From positions 62,001 to 126,000 of the forward strand of contig NZ_JAHXNL010000008.1 in assembly GCF_023148685.1 (NCBI RefSeq): DNA of 64,000 nucleotides. Direction: 5' to 3'. The position numbers were made by a program, and so were the translations under genes. Position 1 is the first letter of the stretch. Each line of letters opens with the position of its first letter. The notes beneath the pieces are model-generated. The model had not been told where the DNA came from and did no database searches. It saw only the letters and a list, made by a program, of their open reading frames with translations. This DNA is from Georgenia sp. EYE_87 (GTDB lineage: Bacteria; Actinomycetota; Actinomycetes; Actinomycetales; Actinomycetaceae). Of this stretch, positions 51,998 through 60,538 are shown piece after piece.

Positions 51998-52035
51998 GTG
52001 CCGAGAAAGAACTCCGAAACCTACTTTCTCGGCAC
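51998..52035. terminator. 12-bp inverted repeat after the sucrose phosphorylase gene
   Basis: GTGCCGAGAAAG and CTTTCTCGGCAC are perfect complements around a 14-nt loop, 37 bp beyond the stop. A 19-bp direct duplication (CTCCGTCGCCGTCGAGCA) straddles the gene end at about 51939 and 51970. Terminator is the simplest reading; an operator for the next gene is possible. Confidence 0.5.
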
Positions 52036-52201
52036 AGAGCCTCTTGGTCGGCACGCTGTCGCCACGACGAGGGCCACGAACGAGTGCGGCAGACGGAGCG
52101 GCCCGCACTCGGCACCCCGTTCCCGGCCCTCAAAGACCTCGCGCCGGACGCCGCCCGAGCACCAGACTGGGCGCACCATCCGACTGAGCGAGGAGTTCAC
52201 C

Positions 52202-52618
52202 GTGACCACCCGACTCAACCCGTACATCTCCTTCCGGGACAACGCCCGCGAGGCGCTCGAGTTCTACCACGGCGTCTTCGGCGGCAACCTCGACCTGAGC
52301 ACCTTCGCCGAGTTCCACGCCAGCGAGGACCCGGCCGACGCCGACAAGATCATGCACGGGCAGGTCGAGGCCCCCAACGGGATGACGCTCATGGCGTCCG
52401 ACACCCCGAGCTCCATGGACGTCGCCGACTCGAGCAACATCACCATCTCCCTGAGCGGGGACGACGAGTCCGAGCTGCGCGGGTACTGGGACAAGCTCTC
52501 CGACGGCGGCACCGTCACGATGCCGCTGGAGATGGCGCCGTGGGGCGACTACTTCGGCCAGCTCACCGACCGCTTCGGCATCTCCTGGCTGGTCAACATC
52601 GCGGGCCAGCGCTCCTGA
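52202..52618 (+). CDS. PhnB-like VOC-family protein
   Basis: The 138-residue protein has the PhnB/3-demethylubiquinone-9 methyltransferase-like VOC fold: LNPYISFRDNAREALEFYHG, GNLDLSTFAEFHASEDP, IMHGQVEAPNGMTLMASDTP and MPLEMAPWGDYFGQLTDRFG, ISWLVNI. No enzymatic function is established for most such proteins. GAGGAG precedes the GTG start at 52202. It ends 15 bp before the AlkD-like gene, with which it may be co-transcribed. Confidence 0.85.
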   Translation: MTTRLNPYISFRDNAREALEFYHGVFGGNLDLSTFAEFHASEDPADADKIMHGQVEAPNGMTLMASDTPSSMDVADSSNITISLSGDDESELRGYWDKLSDGGTVTMPLEMAPWGDYFGQLTDRFGISWLVNIAGQRS

Positions 52619-52632
52619 CGCCGGCCTCCCCG

Positions 52633-53337
52633 GTGCACCGCGACCTCGTCGCGGCGGTCCGCCGCACGCTGGCCGACGGCGGGGACCCCGTCCGCGCCGC
52701 CGGCCAGCGGCAGTACCTGCGCTCCGAGCTGCCCCTGCGCGGCTTCCGCCTCGCCGAGCTGCGCGCCGCGCTGCGGCCGGTCCTCGCCGCTCCGGGCCAC
52801 GCCATCGACGACGCCCGAGCCTGGGACGCGACGGTCCGCGCCCTGTGGGACGGGGCCGGGTACCGCGACGAGCGCCACGCCGCGATCGCGCTCGCCCGCC
52901 ACCGCCCGTACCGGACGTGGGCGACCGACCCCGCCGCCCTGCCGCTCTACCGGCACCTCGTGGTCACGGGGGCGTGGTGGGACCTCGTCGACGACGTCGC
53001 CACCCACCTGCTCGCCCCGCTCGTGCGCGCGCACCCGGACGAGGCCGCCACCGTCCGCGCCTGGTCGTCCGACGCGGACCTGTGGGTGCGACGCGCCGCG
53101 ATCCTGGCCCAGATCGGTGCCCGCGAGCGCACCGACCCCCGGCTGCTGGCGGACTGCGTCGAGGCGAACCTGCTGGGCAGCCGGCACGGCGACGAGTTCT
53201 TCGTCCGCAAGGCCGTCGGGTGGGCGCTGCGCGACTACGCCCGCACCGACCCGGCCTGGGTCGCCCGGTACGTCGAGGCGCTCGGGGACCGGCTGGCCCC
53301 GCTGTCCCGGCGGGAGGCGCTCAAGCACCTCGGATGA
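52633..53337 (+). CDS. AlkD-like DNA alkylation repair protein (HEAT-repeat glycosylase family)
   Basis: The roughly 234-residue protein matches the DNA alkylation repair family: AAGQRQYLRSELPLRGFRLA, WDGAGYRDERHAAIALARHR, WWDLVDDVATHLLAPLVRAH, WVRRAAILAQIGARERTDPR and FFVRKAVGWALRDYARTDPA, WVARYV. AlkD removes N3/N7-alkylated purines using HEAT-like helices; the WDLVD and FFVRKAIGW motifs are typical. GTG 52633 is chosen; no strong ribosome site is seen. It is convergent with the deazaflavin-type gene at 53405. Confidence 0.87.
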   Translation: MHRDLVAAVRRTLADGGDPVRAAGQRQYLRSELPLRGFRLAELRAALRPVLAAPGHAIDDARAWDATVRALWDGAGYRDERHAAIALARHRPYRTWATDPAALPLYRHLVVTGAWWDLVDDVATHLLAPLVRAHPDEAATVRAWSSDADLWVRRAAILAQIGARERTDPRLLADCVEANLLGSRHGDEFFVRKAVGWALRDYARTDPAWVARYVEALGDRLAPLSRREALKHLG

Positions 53338-53404
53338 CGGCGCGGCGCGGCACCCGGGCGAGGAGAACGCTCCCACGCCACCGCCGTCGCCGCGCGACCG
53401 CGCG

Positions 53405-53854
53405 CTACTCCCCCGTCGGCTCGAGGAGGAACACCGGGATCTCCCGCTCGGTGCGGTTCTGGTAGTCCGCGTAGTTCGGGAAGGCCGCCACGGACCGCTC
53501 CCACCACTGCACGCGCTCGGGGCCCGTCACCACTCGCGCCCGGGCGGCCACGACCTCGGCGCCGTCCTGGACGAGGACCTCCGGGTGGGCGAGGAGGTTG
53601 TGGTACCACTGCGGGTGCCTGGGTGCCCCGCCCTGCGAGGCGACCGCCACGTACGTGCCGTCGTGCTCGACGCGCATCAGCGGCACCTTGCGGACCTTGC
53701 CGGACCTCGCCCCGCGCATGGTCACGACGACGATCGGAAGGCCCTTCATCGTGTTGGCCCGCGTCCCCCGCGAGGCCTCGTACTCCGCCACCTGGCGTCG
53801 CACGTGCTCCTGCGGGCTCGCCTCGTACTCGGTGCCCAGCTCCTGAATCCCCAT
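53405..53854 (-). CDS. Deazaflavin (F420)-dependent nitroreductase-family protein
   Basis: The 149-residue protein is of the DDN family: LPIVVVTMRGARSGKVRKVP, YVAVASQGGAPRHPQWYHNL, AHPEVLVQDGAEV and VAAFPNYADYQNRTEREIPV. It should bind coenzyme F420 and reduce nitro compounds or quinones. It starts at ATG 53854 after GGAAGAGGGCAGC. Together with the homologue at 12068 and the PPOX protein at 56748, it suggests that the organism makes F420. No substrate can be named. Confidence 0.88.
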   Translation of the reverse strand: MGIQELGTEYEASPQEHVRRQVAEYEASRGTRANTMKGLPIVVVTMRGARSGKVRKVPLMRVEHDGTYVAVASQGGAPRHPQWYHNLLAHPEVLVQDGAEVVAARARVVTGPERVQWWERSVAAFPNYADYQNRTEREIPVFLLEPTGE

Positions 53855-53999
53855 GCTGCCCTCTTCCGAAATCGACCGTTCCCCACACCCTAGGGCGGCA
53901 CACCGGTGCACGACGCACCCGGCGACCTCCGACCCCGCTCCGGCGCCGCCGCCTCGATAAGACGTCGACACCGCGCGGGACCGGCGCCATCCTTGTCCG

Positions 54000-55922
54000 G
54001 TGACAATTTCCGGACGACGCCGTCCCATCGTGCTCGCGGCCGTCCTCCTGGTCTCGACCGCGCTGACCTCGTGCAGCACCACCGGCGACCCCGCGACCGA
54101 CGCGGAGGACCTCGCCGAGGCGCTCGAGACGGGCGAGACGAGCGACGCACGGGGCCTGGTGTCGGACGAGAACCTCGCCACCATGCTCGGGGAGATCTCC
54201 GAGCTGCCGCGGACCGTCGAGGTGGCCGGGGTCGGTGAGCCCCGTGAGATCACGGACAGCAGGATCAAGGTCGTCGACGTCGACCTGGACTGGGCGTGGG
54301 ACCTCGACGCCGACGGCGAGCCCGACTGGAGCTACACGAGCACCGCCCGGCTGGTGGAGGACGACGAGGGCGCCTGGAACGCCGAGGTCCACCCCGACTC
54401 GCTCGTGCCGGGCGTCGGCCCACAGGCGGCGGTGGTCCTCGAGCGCGTGCGCGGCGTGCGCGGGGAGGTGCTCGCCGGCGACGGCTCCGCGATCGTCACC
54501 GACCGTCCCGTGCTGCGGGTCGGCTTGGACAAGACCCGCCTGGAGGGCGCGCCGGAGGCGGACCTGCGCGCGAGCGCCGAGGCCGTCGCGACGCTCGCGG
54601 GCTACGACGACCCGGGGGCGTTCGCGGACCGGGCGGTCGCCGCGGGCCCGCGCGCCTTCGTCGAGGCGATCGTCGTGCGCGACGGGACCTCCGACGTCGA
54701 CCTCCAGGCCCTGGCCGAGGTGCCCGGCGGCGTGGCCCTGCCCGACGAGATGCCGCTCGCGCCGACGTCGGCGTTCGCCCGGGCGCTGCTCGGCCGGGTC
54801 GGCGAGGCCACGCAGGAGATCGTCGAGGCGTCGGAGGGCCGGGTGGCGGCCGGGGACACGGTCGGGCTGTCGGGACTGCAGGAGCAGTACGACGCCACGC
54901 TCGCCGGGAAGCCCGGGCTGCGGGTCAGCAAGCAGGTCGGGGCGGAGCTGACCCCCCTGTTCGAGCGGCCCGTCGCCGACGGCGCCGACCTTCACCTCTC
55001 CCTCGACACCGGGGTGCAGACCCCCGCCGAGGCGGCGCTGGCGGGCACCACCTCCCCCGCCGGCCTGGTCGCCCTGCGGCCGTCGACCGGCGAGGTGCTC
55101 GCCGCCGCGTCCGGCCCGGGCAGCGAGGGCCAGAGCACCGCCATGCTCGCCACGCTCGCGCCAGGCTCGACCTACAAGATCGTCACCGCCCTCGCGCTGC
55201 TGCGGGCCGGCGTGGGGCCGCACGACGTCGTCTCCTGCACGCCGGACGCCACGGTCGAGGGCTACACCGTGGGCAACTACCCCGGCTACCCCGCCGCGTA
55301 CCTGGGCGAGATCACCATGTCCGACGCCGTCGCGCAGTCCTGCAACAGCGCCCTGATCAACGCCCGGGACGCCCTCACACCGGAGGCGATGGCCGACGCC
55401 GCAGCCGCCCTGGGACTCGGCCGAGACCTGGCGGGATCCTGGCCGGGCTTCCTCGGCTCGGTCCCGGCGGACGCGTCCGGCACCGGCTTCGCCGCCTCGC
55501 TCATCGGCCAGGGCGAGGTCCTCGCCTCCCCGCTGGCGATGGCGACCGTCGCCGCGTCCGTGCAGGCCGGGACCGCCGTCGCCCCGACGCTCGTGCTCGG
55601 GCCGGTCGACATCGCCGACGACCCGGCCGGGGTGGCCGCGCCGTCGGCGCCGCTGACCGCGGAGGAGGCGGAGGTGCTGCGCGGGTACATGCGCGGGGTC
55701 GTCACCGGTGGGACCGCAACCCTGCTGGCCGGCGTGCCCGGGGAGCCCGTGCACGCCAAGAGCGGCTCCGCCGAGGCCGGCGGGGGCGATGACGCGCGGG
55801 TGGACTCGTGGATGATGGCGTACCGCGGCGACCTCGCCGTCGCCGTCATGGTGCAGGGCGGCGGGCACGGCTCCGGCGTCGCGGGCGGCATCGTGCGGGA
55901 CTTCCTCTCCGCCGTCGCCTAG
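54000..55922 (+). CDS. Lipoprotein penicillin-binding transpeptidase (PBP2/MecA-like)
   Basis: The 640-residue protein has a lipobox (LTSC, Cys25), an NTF2-like MecA_N domain at about residues 30-140, a dimerisation region (RVRGVRGEVLAGDGSAIV) and a C-terminal transpeptidase. Active-site motifs are SxxK at Ser390-Lys393 (APGSTYKI), SxN at 447-449 (SCN) and KSG at 587-589. It cross-links peptidoglycan outside the membrane. A lipid anchor instead of a transmembrane helix is less usual; low-affinity PBPs of this domain layout can confer beta-lactam tolerance, but that cannot be concluded here. Start GTG 54000. Confidence 0.88.
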   Translation: MTISGRRRPIVLAAVLLVSTALTSCSTTGDPATDAEDLAEALETGETSDARGLVSDENLATMLGEISELPRTVEVAGVGEPREITDSRIKVVDVDLDWAWDLDADGEPDWSYTSTARLVEDDEGAWNAEVHPDSLVPGVGPQAAVVLERVRGVRGEVLAGDGSAIVTDRPVLRVGLDKTRLEGAPEADLRASAEAVATLAGYDDPGAFADRAVAAGPRAFVEAIVVRDGTSDVDLQALAEVPGGVALPDEMPLAPTSAFARALLGRVGEATQEIVEASEGRVAAGDTVGLSGLQEQYDATLAGKPGLRVSKQVGAELTPLFERPVADGADLHLSLDTGVQTPAEAALAGTTSPAGLVALRPSTGEVLAAASGPGSEGQSTAMLATLAPGSTYKIVTALALLRAGVGPHDVVSCTPDATVEGYTVGNYPGYPAAYLGEITMSDAVAQSCNSALINARDALTPEAMADAAAALGLGRDLAGSWPGFLGSVPADASGTGFAASLIGQGEVLASPLAMATVAASVQAGTAVAPTLVLGPVDIADDPAGVAAPSAPLTAEEAEVLRGYMRGVVTGGTATLLAGVPGEPVHAKSGSAEAGGGDDARVDSWMMAYRGDLAVAVMVQGGGHGSGVAGGIVRDFLSAVA

Positions 55923-55932
55923 CCCCTCCCGC

Positions 55933-56008
55933 GAGACGTCAAGTTCTCGAGGAGACGTCAAGTTCTCGGCGAGCGGTCAAGATCTCGACCAGACGTCAGA
56001 TTCTCCCG
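55933..56008. repeat. Four tandem 19-bp repeats between convergent genes
   Basis: The unit GAGACGTCAAGTTCTCG plus two variable bases repeats at 55933, 55952, 55971 and 55990, the last two copies diverged. It fills the gap between convergent genes. The same GAGACGTCA core builds the inverted repeat at 10959-10996. Confidence 0.85.
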
Positions 56009-56010
56009 AG

Positions 56011-56646
56011 CTACGACAGGTGGGCACGAGCCCTCAGGGTCGCGACCCCGTCACCCTCCAGCTCGTCGCAGTACGCCACCCTCCCGGTCATCGCCATGAT
56101 CAGCGCCAGCGTGGTGCCCCGCACCAGCGGCCCGGCGCCGGTGGTGAAGGGGCCGTCCGTCGCACGCAGGCGGAGCCCGCGCACGCGCCCCTTCGCCAGC
56201 ACGACCAGGTCCGACCGCCGGTAGTACTCCGCCACCTGGGTGAGCGTCTCGACCGGGTGGTCCCGCCGGATGCCGAGCGGACGCCGGATGTCCTCGGAGT
56301 GGACGACCACCTCGCCGAGCCACGCCACGACGGGGCCGGGCGGCGCCGTCGTGCTGTCGCGCACCCGGCGAAAGCGGGTCAGCGTCTCGGCCGGTGTGGC
56401 GCCGACGTGCTCGGCCAGGCGCATGGCCACCTGTTCGTCGAAGTCGAACCGGCACCGGACCACGCCCGCCAACCAGGTGATCGGGTTGAGCGTCGCGGCG
56501 GCCGTCATGTGGGCCAGCACCTCCCGGACGGACAGGCCGACGCAGAGGGACGGCGTCGCCCACGCCCGCTCGGGCAGGTCGGCAAGGTCCTCCGCCAGCG
56601 CGGCCCGCTCGGCGTGCACACGGCCCCAGGTCTCGCCTCGCCCCAT
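56011..56646 (-). CDS. Maleylpyruvate-isomerase-family (DinB-like, mycothiol-type) protein
   Basis: The 211-residue protein matches the actinobacterial TIGR03083/MDMPI group: RAALAEDLADLPERAWATPS, LCVGLSVREVLAHMTAAATL, LRFRR-like helix and GEVVVHSEDIRRPLGIRRDH, which carries the metal-site His/Glu of the DinB four-helix bundle. Such proteins are thought to catalyse mycothiol- or metal-dependent reactions. It ends in a second small domain (GPLVRGTTLALIMAMTGRVA). ATG start 56646; divergent from the PPOX gene 101 bp away. Substrate unknown. Confidence 0.83.
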   Translation of the reverse strand: MGRGETWGRVHAERAALAEDLADLPERAWATPSLCVGLSVREVLAHMTAAATLNPITWLAGVVRCRFDFDEQVAMRLAEHVGATPAETLTRFRRVRDSTTAPPGPVVAWLGEVVVHSEDIRRPLGIRRDHPVETLTQVAEYYRRSDLVVLAKGRVRGLRLRATDGPFTTGAGPLVRGTTLALIMAMTGRVAYCDELEGDGVATLRARAHLS

Positions 56647-56747
56647 GGCAGCAACCTATCGGCCCGGTCGGGTCTCACCGGCAGACAAATGATCCGGTTC
56701 GGCCGGCCCGGAGGCGACTAGCCTGGACGCGGCGAGAGGAGACGAGG

Positions 56748-57197
56748 ATGTCCTTCACCGACGATGAGATCGCCTTTCTGAGATCGCAGTCGACCGCCCG
56801 GTTCGCGACCGTCGGGCCCGGCGAGCAACCCGACGTCGTCCCGGTCGCCCTCGAGTTCGACGGCACCTACTTCTGGGTCGGCGGCGTCGGCGGCCAGGTG
56901 CTCGAGACCCGCAAGTTCCGCAACGTCGAGGCCGGCTTCCACAAGGTGGCACTCGTCGTGGACGACATGCTGTCGTTCAACCCTTTCGTCGTCCGGGGCA
57001 TCCGCGTGTACGGCCGGGCGGAGGGGCCGATCCAGCGAGTGGGTGTGGTGGGGCCGGGGTACTTCCTCCGGGTCACCCCGACGGTCTCGTGGAGCTGGAA
57101 CATGGCGGGCCAGCCGGTCGGCGAGACGTGGTACGACACGCCGCGGACCGAGCACGCTCCGCCGTCGGGGAGCGCCGCTCAGGCGGCTGCGCGATAA
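56748..57197 (+). CDS. PPOX-class F420-dependent oxidoreductase
   Basis: The 149-residue protein has the split-barrel flavin/F420 fold of the pyridoxamine-phosphate-oxidase class: FLRSQSTARFATVGPGEQPD, VVPVALEFDGTYFWVGGVGG and VALVVDDMLSFNPFVVRGIR, VYGRAE. It agrees with the actinobacterial PPOX/F420 subfamily. The reaction is unknown; relatives reduce biliverdin or quinones with F420H2. GAGGAGACGAGG precedes the ATG. Its 3' end overlaps the convergent SRPBCC gene by 19 bp. Confidence 0.88.
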   Translation: MSFTDDEIAFLRSQSTARFATVGPGEQPDVVPVALEFDGTYFWVGGVGGQVLETRKFRNVEAGFHKVALVVDDMLSFNPFVVRGIRVYGRAEGPIQRVGVVGPGYFLRVTPTVSWSWNMAGQPVGETWYDTPRTEHAPPSGSAAQAAAR

Positions 57198-57655
57198 CGA
57201 CGGGCAAGGCGTCGGTGCCGGTGCCGGAAGACGAGCCCGACCACCGATGCCATCAGCGGCCGCAGCGGCTCCCAACGCGGGGCGAACGAGACGCGGTCGG
57301 TCAGCCGAGTGCCGCCGTCGAGCGGCTCGACGGTGCGCTCGTGCTCCCACACCCGCGAGGTCAGCATGCTCGAGCGCTCGAGGAACCGGCGGCCGGGGAC
57401 GATCTCGTCGAGCACGAGATCGTCGTACTCCACCGGCAGGACGCCGCCGAGCAGCAGCCAGGAGCGGAAGAGCGGACGTCCCGGCTCGATCGTGCCGGGA
57501 TCCAGGGCGGTGACACCGGGCGGGGCGGTCATCCGCAGCCACGGGTAGAGCTCGCCGTTGATCCCCGCGAACCGCGTGGCGTGCCGCCAGACCAGGTCGG
57601 GCGCTGCCGGAAGGGTGGAGACGAAGGTCTGGGTCGTCAGGTGCTCGGTAGTCAC
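57179..57655 (-). CDS. SRPBCC (START-like) domain protein
   Basis: The 158-residue protein is a small hydrophobic-ligand-binding SRPBCC fold: TQTFVSTLPAAPDLVWRHAT, PVEYDDLVLDEIVPGRRFLE, WEHERTVEPLDGGTRLTDRV and the C-terminal long helix LMASVVGLVFRHRHRRLARR. These proteins act as cyclases, lipid carriers or stress proteins. No specific ligand can be named. It is on the same strand as the SDR at 57804, 148 bp downstream of it. Confidence 0.82.
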   Translation of the reverse strand: MTTEHLTTQTFVSTLPAAPDLVWRHATRFAGINGELYPWLRMTAPPGVTALDPGTIEPGRPLFRSWLLLGGVLPVEYDDLVLDEIVPGRRFLERSSMLTSRVWEHERTVEPLDGGTRLTDRVSFAPRWEPLRPLMASVVGLVFRHRHRRLARRYRAAA

Positions 57656-57803
57656 CGCGCGAACCTAGCGGCGATCGTCCTGGCAGCGGGCACCGCGCGG
57701 ATGGCGCCACGAAGTCGCTCGGAACGGGGTCCTCCAGGTGCAGATTAGGCTCCTCGAACGGACTTTGTGGCGCGTTCCTGACGCTCGAAGGGAATCGCCG
57801 TCC

Positions 57804-58598
57804 TCATTCCCGCGACGTCCGGTGGGCGTAGCGGCGCGCCAAGAAGTCCGACCAGGTGCGGGTGCCGACCGGGAGCGCGGGGGTCGTCGCGGCGCCGTCG
57901 CGGAACGCGGCCAGCATCCGGCCCGGCCCGCGGACGGGCAGGATGCGGCGACGCCGCCCGGTGGCGGCCATCCACGCGCGGAGCGCGGCGTCGCCGGTGA
58001 GCACCTCCGGCCCGCCCAGCTCGACCGTGTCCCGGGCCGGGCCGGCGGCGACCAGCTCGACGAGGAGGTCGGCGACGTCTGCCGTGTCCACCGGTTGCGC
58101 GCGGATGCCGCGGTCGACGGGCACGACGGGCAGGCGGGTCAGCGCCGCGAGCGCCGTGTCGAGGAGGTCGAAGAACTGCGTCGCGCGCAGCACCGTCCAC
58201 GGCGTGCCCCCGCGCGCCACCTCCCGCTCGGCCTCGAGCTTGATCCGGAAGTACCCCCACGGCACCCGGTCGACCCCGACGATCGACATGAGCAGCAGGT
58301 GGTCCACGCCCGCCGCGCGCGCCGCGGCGACCAACCGGGCCGTCCCCGCGACGTCGACCTCGCGGGTGTAGGCCCGCTGGTACGGCGCCGACGCCAGGTG
58401 CACGACGGCCCCGACGCCCTCGACGGCGTCGGCCAGCCCCTCCCCCGTGGCCAGGTCGGCGCGCACCCAGGTCTCCGCGCCACCGGTGCGGCCGGGCTTG
58501 CGGCTCGTCGCGCGCACCTCGTGGCCGGCGGCGACCAGCGCCGGCACGGCGGCGCGCCCCAGCGTGCCGGTCGCTCCGGTGACGAGGACGGTGCTCAC
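57804..58598 (-). CDS. NmrA-like NAD(P)-binding atypical SDR
   Basis: The 264-residue protein begins VSTVLVTGATGTLGRAAVPA, a full GxxGxxG Rossmann motif, then AVVHLASAPYQRAYTREVDV, HLLLMSIVGVDRVPWGYFRI with the KLEAE segment, and FFDLLDTALAALTRLPVVPV. Members are atypical SDRs lacking the YxxxK catalytic pair, often redox sensors or quinone reductases. GTG start at 58598 overlaps the upstream gene's stop by 4 bp. It is the intact counterpart of the broken NmrA-like gene at 2230. Confidence 0.87.
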   Translation of the reverse strand: MSTVLVTGATGTLGRAAVPALVAAGHEVRATSRKPGRTGGAETWVRADLATGEGLADAVEGVGAVVHLASAPYQRAYTREVDVAGTARLVAAARAAGVDHLLLMSIVGVDRVPWGYFRIKLEAEREVARGGTPWTVLRATQFFDLLDTALAALTRLPVVPVDRGIRAQPVDTADVADLLVELVAAGPARDTVELGGPEVLTGDAALRAWMAATGRRRRILPVRGPGRMLAAFRDGAATTPALPVGTRTWSDFLARRYAHRTSRE

Positions 58599-59047
58599 GC
58601 CGACCTGCCGTCGGGCGTCCTGGGCGAGGGGTCGAGGGCCGTGCGCCGGTGCTCGCGCACCGGCCCCTCCGTCGAGCCGCGGGCGACTCGCCGCAGGCGC
58701 AGCACCAAGCCTGCCGCGAGCGCGAGGGCCAGGAGCGAGAGCAGGTACGGGTCCGACGCCCGGCCGCCGAGGTCGCGGTCGATCACGTGGGACGCGGCGT
58801 GGACGACGGCGCCGGCCGTGGCACCCGCCAGCGCGACGGCGACGGCGTCCCGCCAGGCCAGCGCCGCCAGCAGCGCGACGCCGATGCCGATCTGGAACGC
58901 GCCCAGGTCGTGGAAGAGGTGGAGGTTGAACGGGTCGAACTGCGCCACGGTTTCGTGGAACGACCGCGGCCACCCGAACGACCACACCCCCGGGACCAGG
59001 AACGCCACGGCCCCGAGCACCACCAGCGCGCGCACCGATCGTGTCAT
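58595..59047 (-). CDS. Four-helix membrane protein of unknown function
   Basis: The 150-residue protein has four transmembrane helices: RALVVLGAVAFLVPGVWSFG, LGAFQIGIGVALLAALAW, AVAVALAGATAGAVVHAASH and LLSLLALALAAGLVLRLRR. The pattern WPRSFHETVAQFDPFNLHLF between helices resembles the DUF4345/DoxX-like type. Start 59047 follows GGGAGGGACG. Its stop overlaps the SDR start by 4 bp, so the two are translationally coupled. Function unknown; membrane redox partnership with the SDR is possible. Confidence 0.7.
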   Translation of the reverse strand: MTRSVRALVVLGAVAFLVPGVWSFGWPRSFHETVAQFDPFNLHLFHDLGAFQIGIGVALLAALAWRDAVAVALAGATAGAVVHAASHVIDRDLGGRASDPYLLSLLALALAAGLVLRLRRVARGSTEGPVREHRRTALDPSPRTPDGRSA

Positions 59048-59130
59048 CGTCCCTCCCCGTTCGACGACGCTACTCACGCCGCCCTGGCGGTCAACGGTTT
59101 TCTCGTCCTCGCGCTTCTTCGCCGGCGAGC

Positions 59131-59889
59131 TCACGTCGTCGTCCGGGCCTGGTCGAGGGCCCGGTGGACGGGCGGCTCAGGCCCGCCTGACGCGCCCGCG
59201 CCCGCGCCCGCGCCGTGCGCCGCGACGCGGTCCTGCGCCCGTGCGCTGACGACCGCGAGCCCGAGCGCGGCGAACGCCGCCGCGGTGATCGCCGCGACCA
59301 GGTCGGCGTCGTCGACCCCGGCCAGCGCCTGCAGGAGGACCGTGCCGGGCATCAGGGCCAGGTAGCCGAGCACCGCGGCCGCGAGGGCGCCACGCCACAG
59401 CGGGGCGAGCGCGCGTGCCACCGAGCCCGGCGGACGCCGTCCGACGCCGAGCGTCGCGAGCCCCAGAACCAGCCCGAGCAGCGGGGGCCCGAACCCGCCC
59501 CCGACGAGCAGCAGGACCACCGACAGGGCGATGAGGACCAGGCCGCCGCGGGGTCGTCGGAGGTACAGCGCCGACCACACGGCGACGGCGGCCCCCACCG
59601 CCACGCTGACCGTGCCGGAAAGCTGCATCGTGGGCAGGAGCGACATCGCCGGCTCGCCGTCGAGCGGGGCGAACGCCGCGACGCCGGGCCAGGACTCGAA
59701 GACGACCGACTGGACCGGGGCCGGTCCCTGCCCGAGCTCACCGACGCCGTGCTCGATCCCGACCAGCCCGGCGAGCACGCCGAGCACGGAGACGACGACG
59801 CCGGTCGCGCCGCCGAGCTCGCCCGGGGACGTCGCGGCCGCCGGCCGGTGCCGCCGGGCGGCGACGCGTGGGTCAAGGGTGGACCGCAT
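59131..59889 (-). CDS. Hypothetical integral membrane protein
   Basis: The 252-residue protein has about six transmembrane helices (VVVSVLGVLAGLVGIEHGVG, TVSVAVGAAVAVWSALYL, LVLIALSVVLLLVGGGFGPP, GALAAAVLGYLALMPGTVLL and others). An acidic external loop contains QSVVFESWPGVAAFAPLDGE. I recognise no family. GGAGGAGGG precedes the ATG at 59889. It lies 83 bp upstream of the four-helix protein on the same strand and could share its transcript. Confidence 0.65.
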   Translation of the reverse strand: MRSTLDPRVAARRHRPAAATSPGELGGATGVVVSVLGVLAGLVGIEHGVGELGQGPAPVQSVVFESWPGVAAFAPLDGEPAMSLLPTMQLSGTVSVAVGAAVAVWSALYLRRPRGGLVLIALSVVLLLVGGGFGPPLLGLVLGLATLGVGRRPPGSVARALAPLWRGALAAAVLGYLALMPGTVLLQALAGVDDADLVAAITAAAFAALGLAVVSARAQDRVAAHGAGAGAGASGGPEPPVHRALDQARTTT

Positions 59890-60032
59890 GGTGGTTCCCT
59901 CCTCCGGGTACCTCCGCACTCGACCTCGCTCCCTACCGTCGCCGGGCAGAGACGGGAGCGCCACGGACGAACGTCCTCGCCGAGGAAATATGGGCTGTGC
60001 CCGCGCCCAAGATGCGGTTAACGTTCGGCGCC

Positions 60033-60488
60033 ATGACCGTGGAGAGGAACGCAGAGAAGACCGCAGCGCGCACCGGCGAGGACCTCGGCCTCGATGCCGC
60101 GAGCCTGGCCGAGATCCACGAACTGGTCCGCCGGGCGCAGGACGCCCAGTTCGAGCCGGGGCCGTTCCTCGACCTGCACACCCCGGACGCCGTCGTCGTC
60201 AACATCGCGGGCCGCCGCGTGCTGGGCCGGGACGCCCTGGGTGAGGCCATGCGGGCAGCGCTCACCTCGCCCCTGAGGGATGTGGTGACGACGGCGGAGG
60301 TCCACGACGTCCGGCTGGTGGCCCCCGGCGTCGCGCTGGTCAGCTGCACCAAGCGCGTGGAGGACGCCCGGCCGGAGCCGGCGGCCGGGCTGCCCACCGT
60401 GGGCGTGCTGACGTACGTGGTGGTGCGCTCGCAGGGCCGCTGGCGCATCGCGTCGGCGCAGACGACGCCGGTCGTCCAGCCCGGCTGA
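60033..60488 (+). CDS. SgcJ/EcaC-type NTF2-like protein
   Basis: The 151-residue protein has the SnoaL-like NTF2 fold of the SgcJ/EcaC group: AASLAEIHELVRRAQDAQFE, PFLDLHTPDAVVVNIAGRRV, LGRDALGEAMRAALTSPLRD, VALVSCTKRVEDARP and VRSQGRWRIASAQTTPV. Members bind small molecules; some are polyketide cyclase accessory proteins. No reaction is assigned. ATG 60033 is chosen; an upstream in-frame start at 59868 would run over the divergent gene. GGAG is not evident before the start. Confidence 0.8.
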   Translation: MTVERNAEKTAARTGEDLGLDAASLAEIHELVRRAQDAQFEPGPFLDLHTPDAVVVNIAGRRVLGRDALGEAMRAALTSPLRDVVTTAEVHDVRLVAPGVALVSCTKRVEDARPEPAAGLPTVGVLTYVVVRSQGRWRIASAQTTPVVQPG

Positions 60489-60538
60489 ACCGGCGCCTCC
60501 AAGCCCGCCAGCACCTCCCGAACGTGCACCGACCGCCG

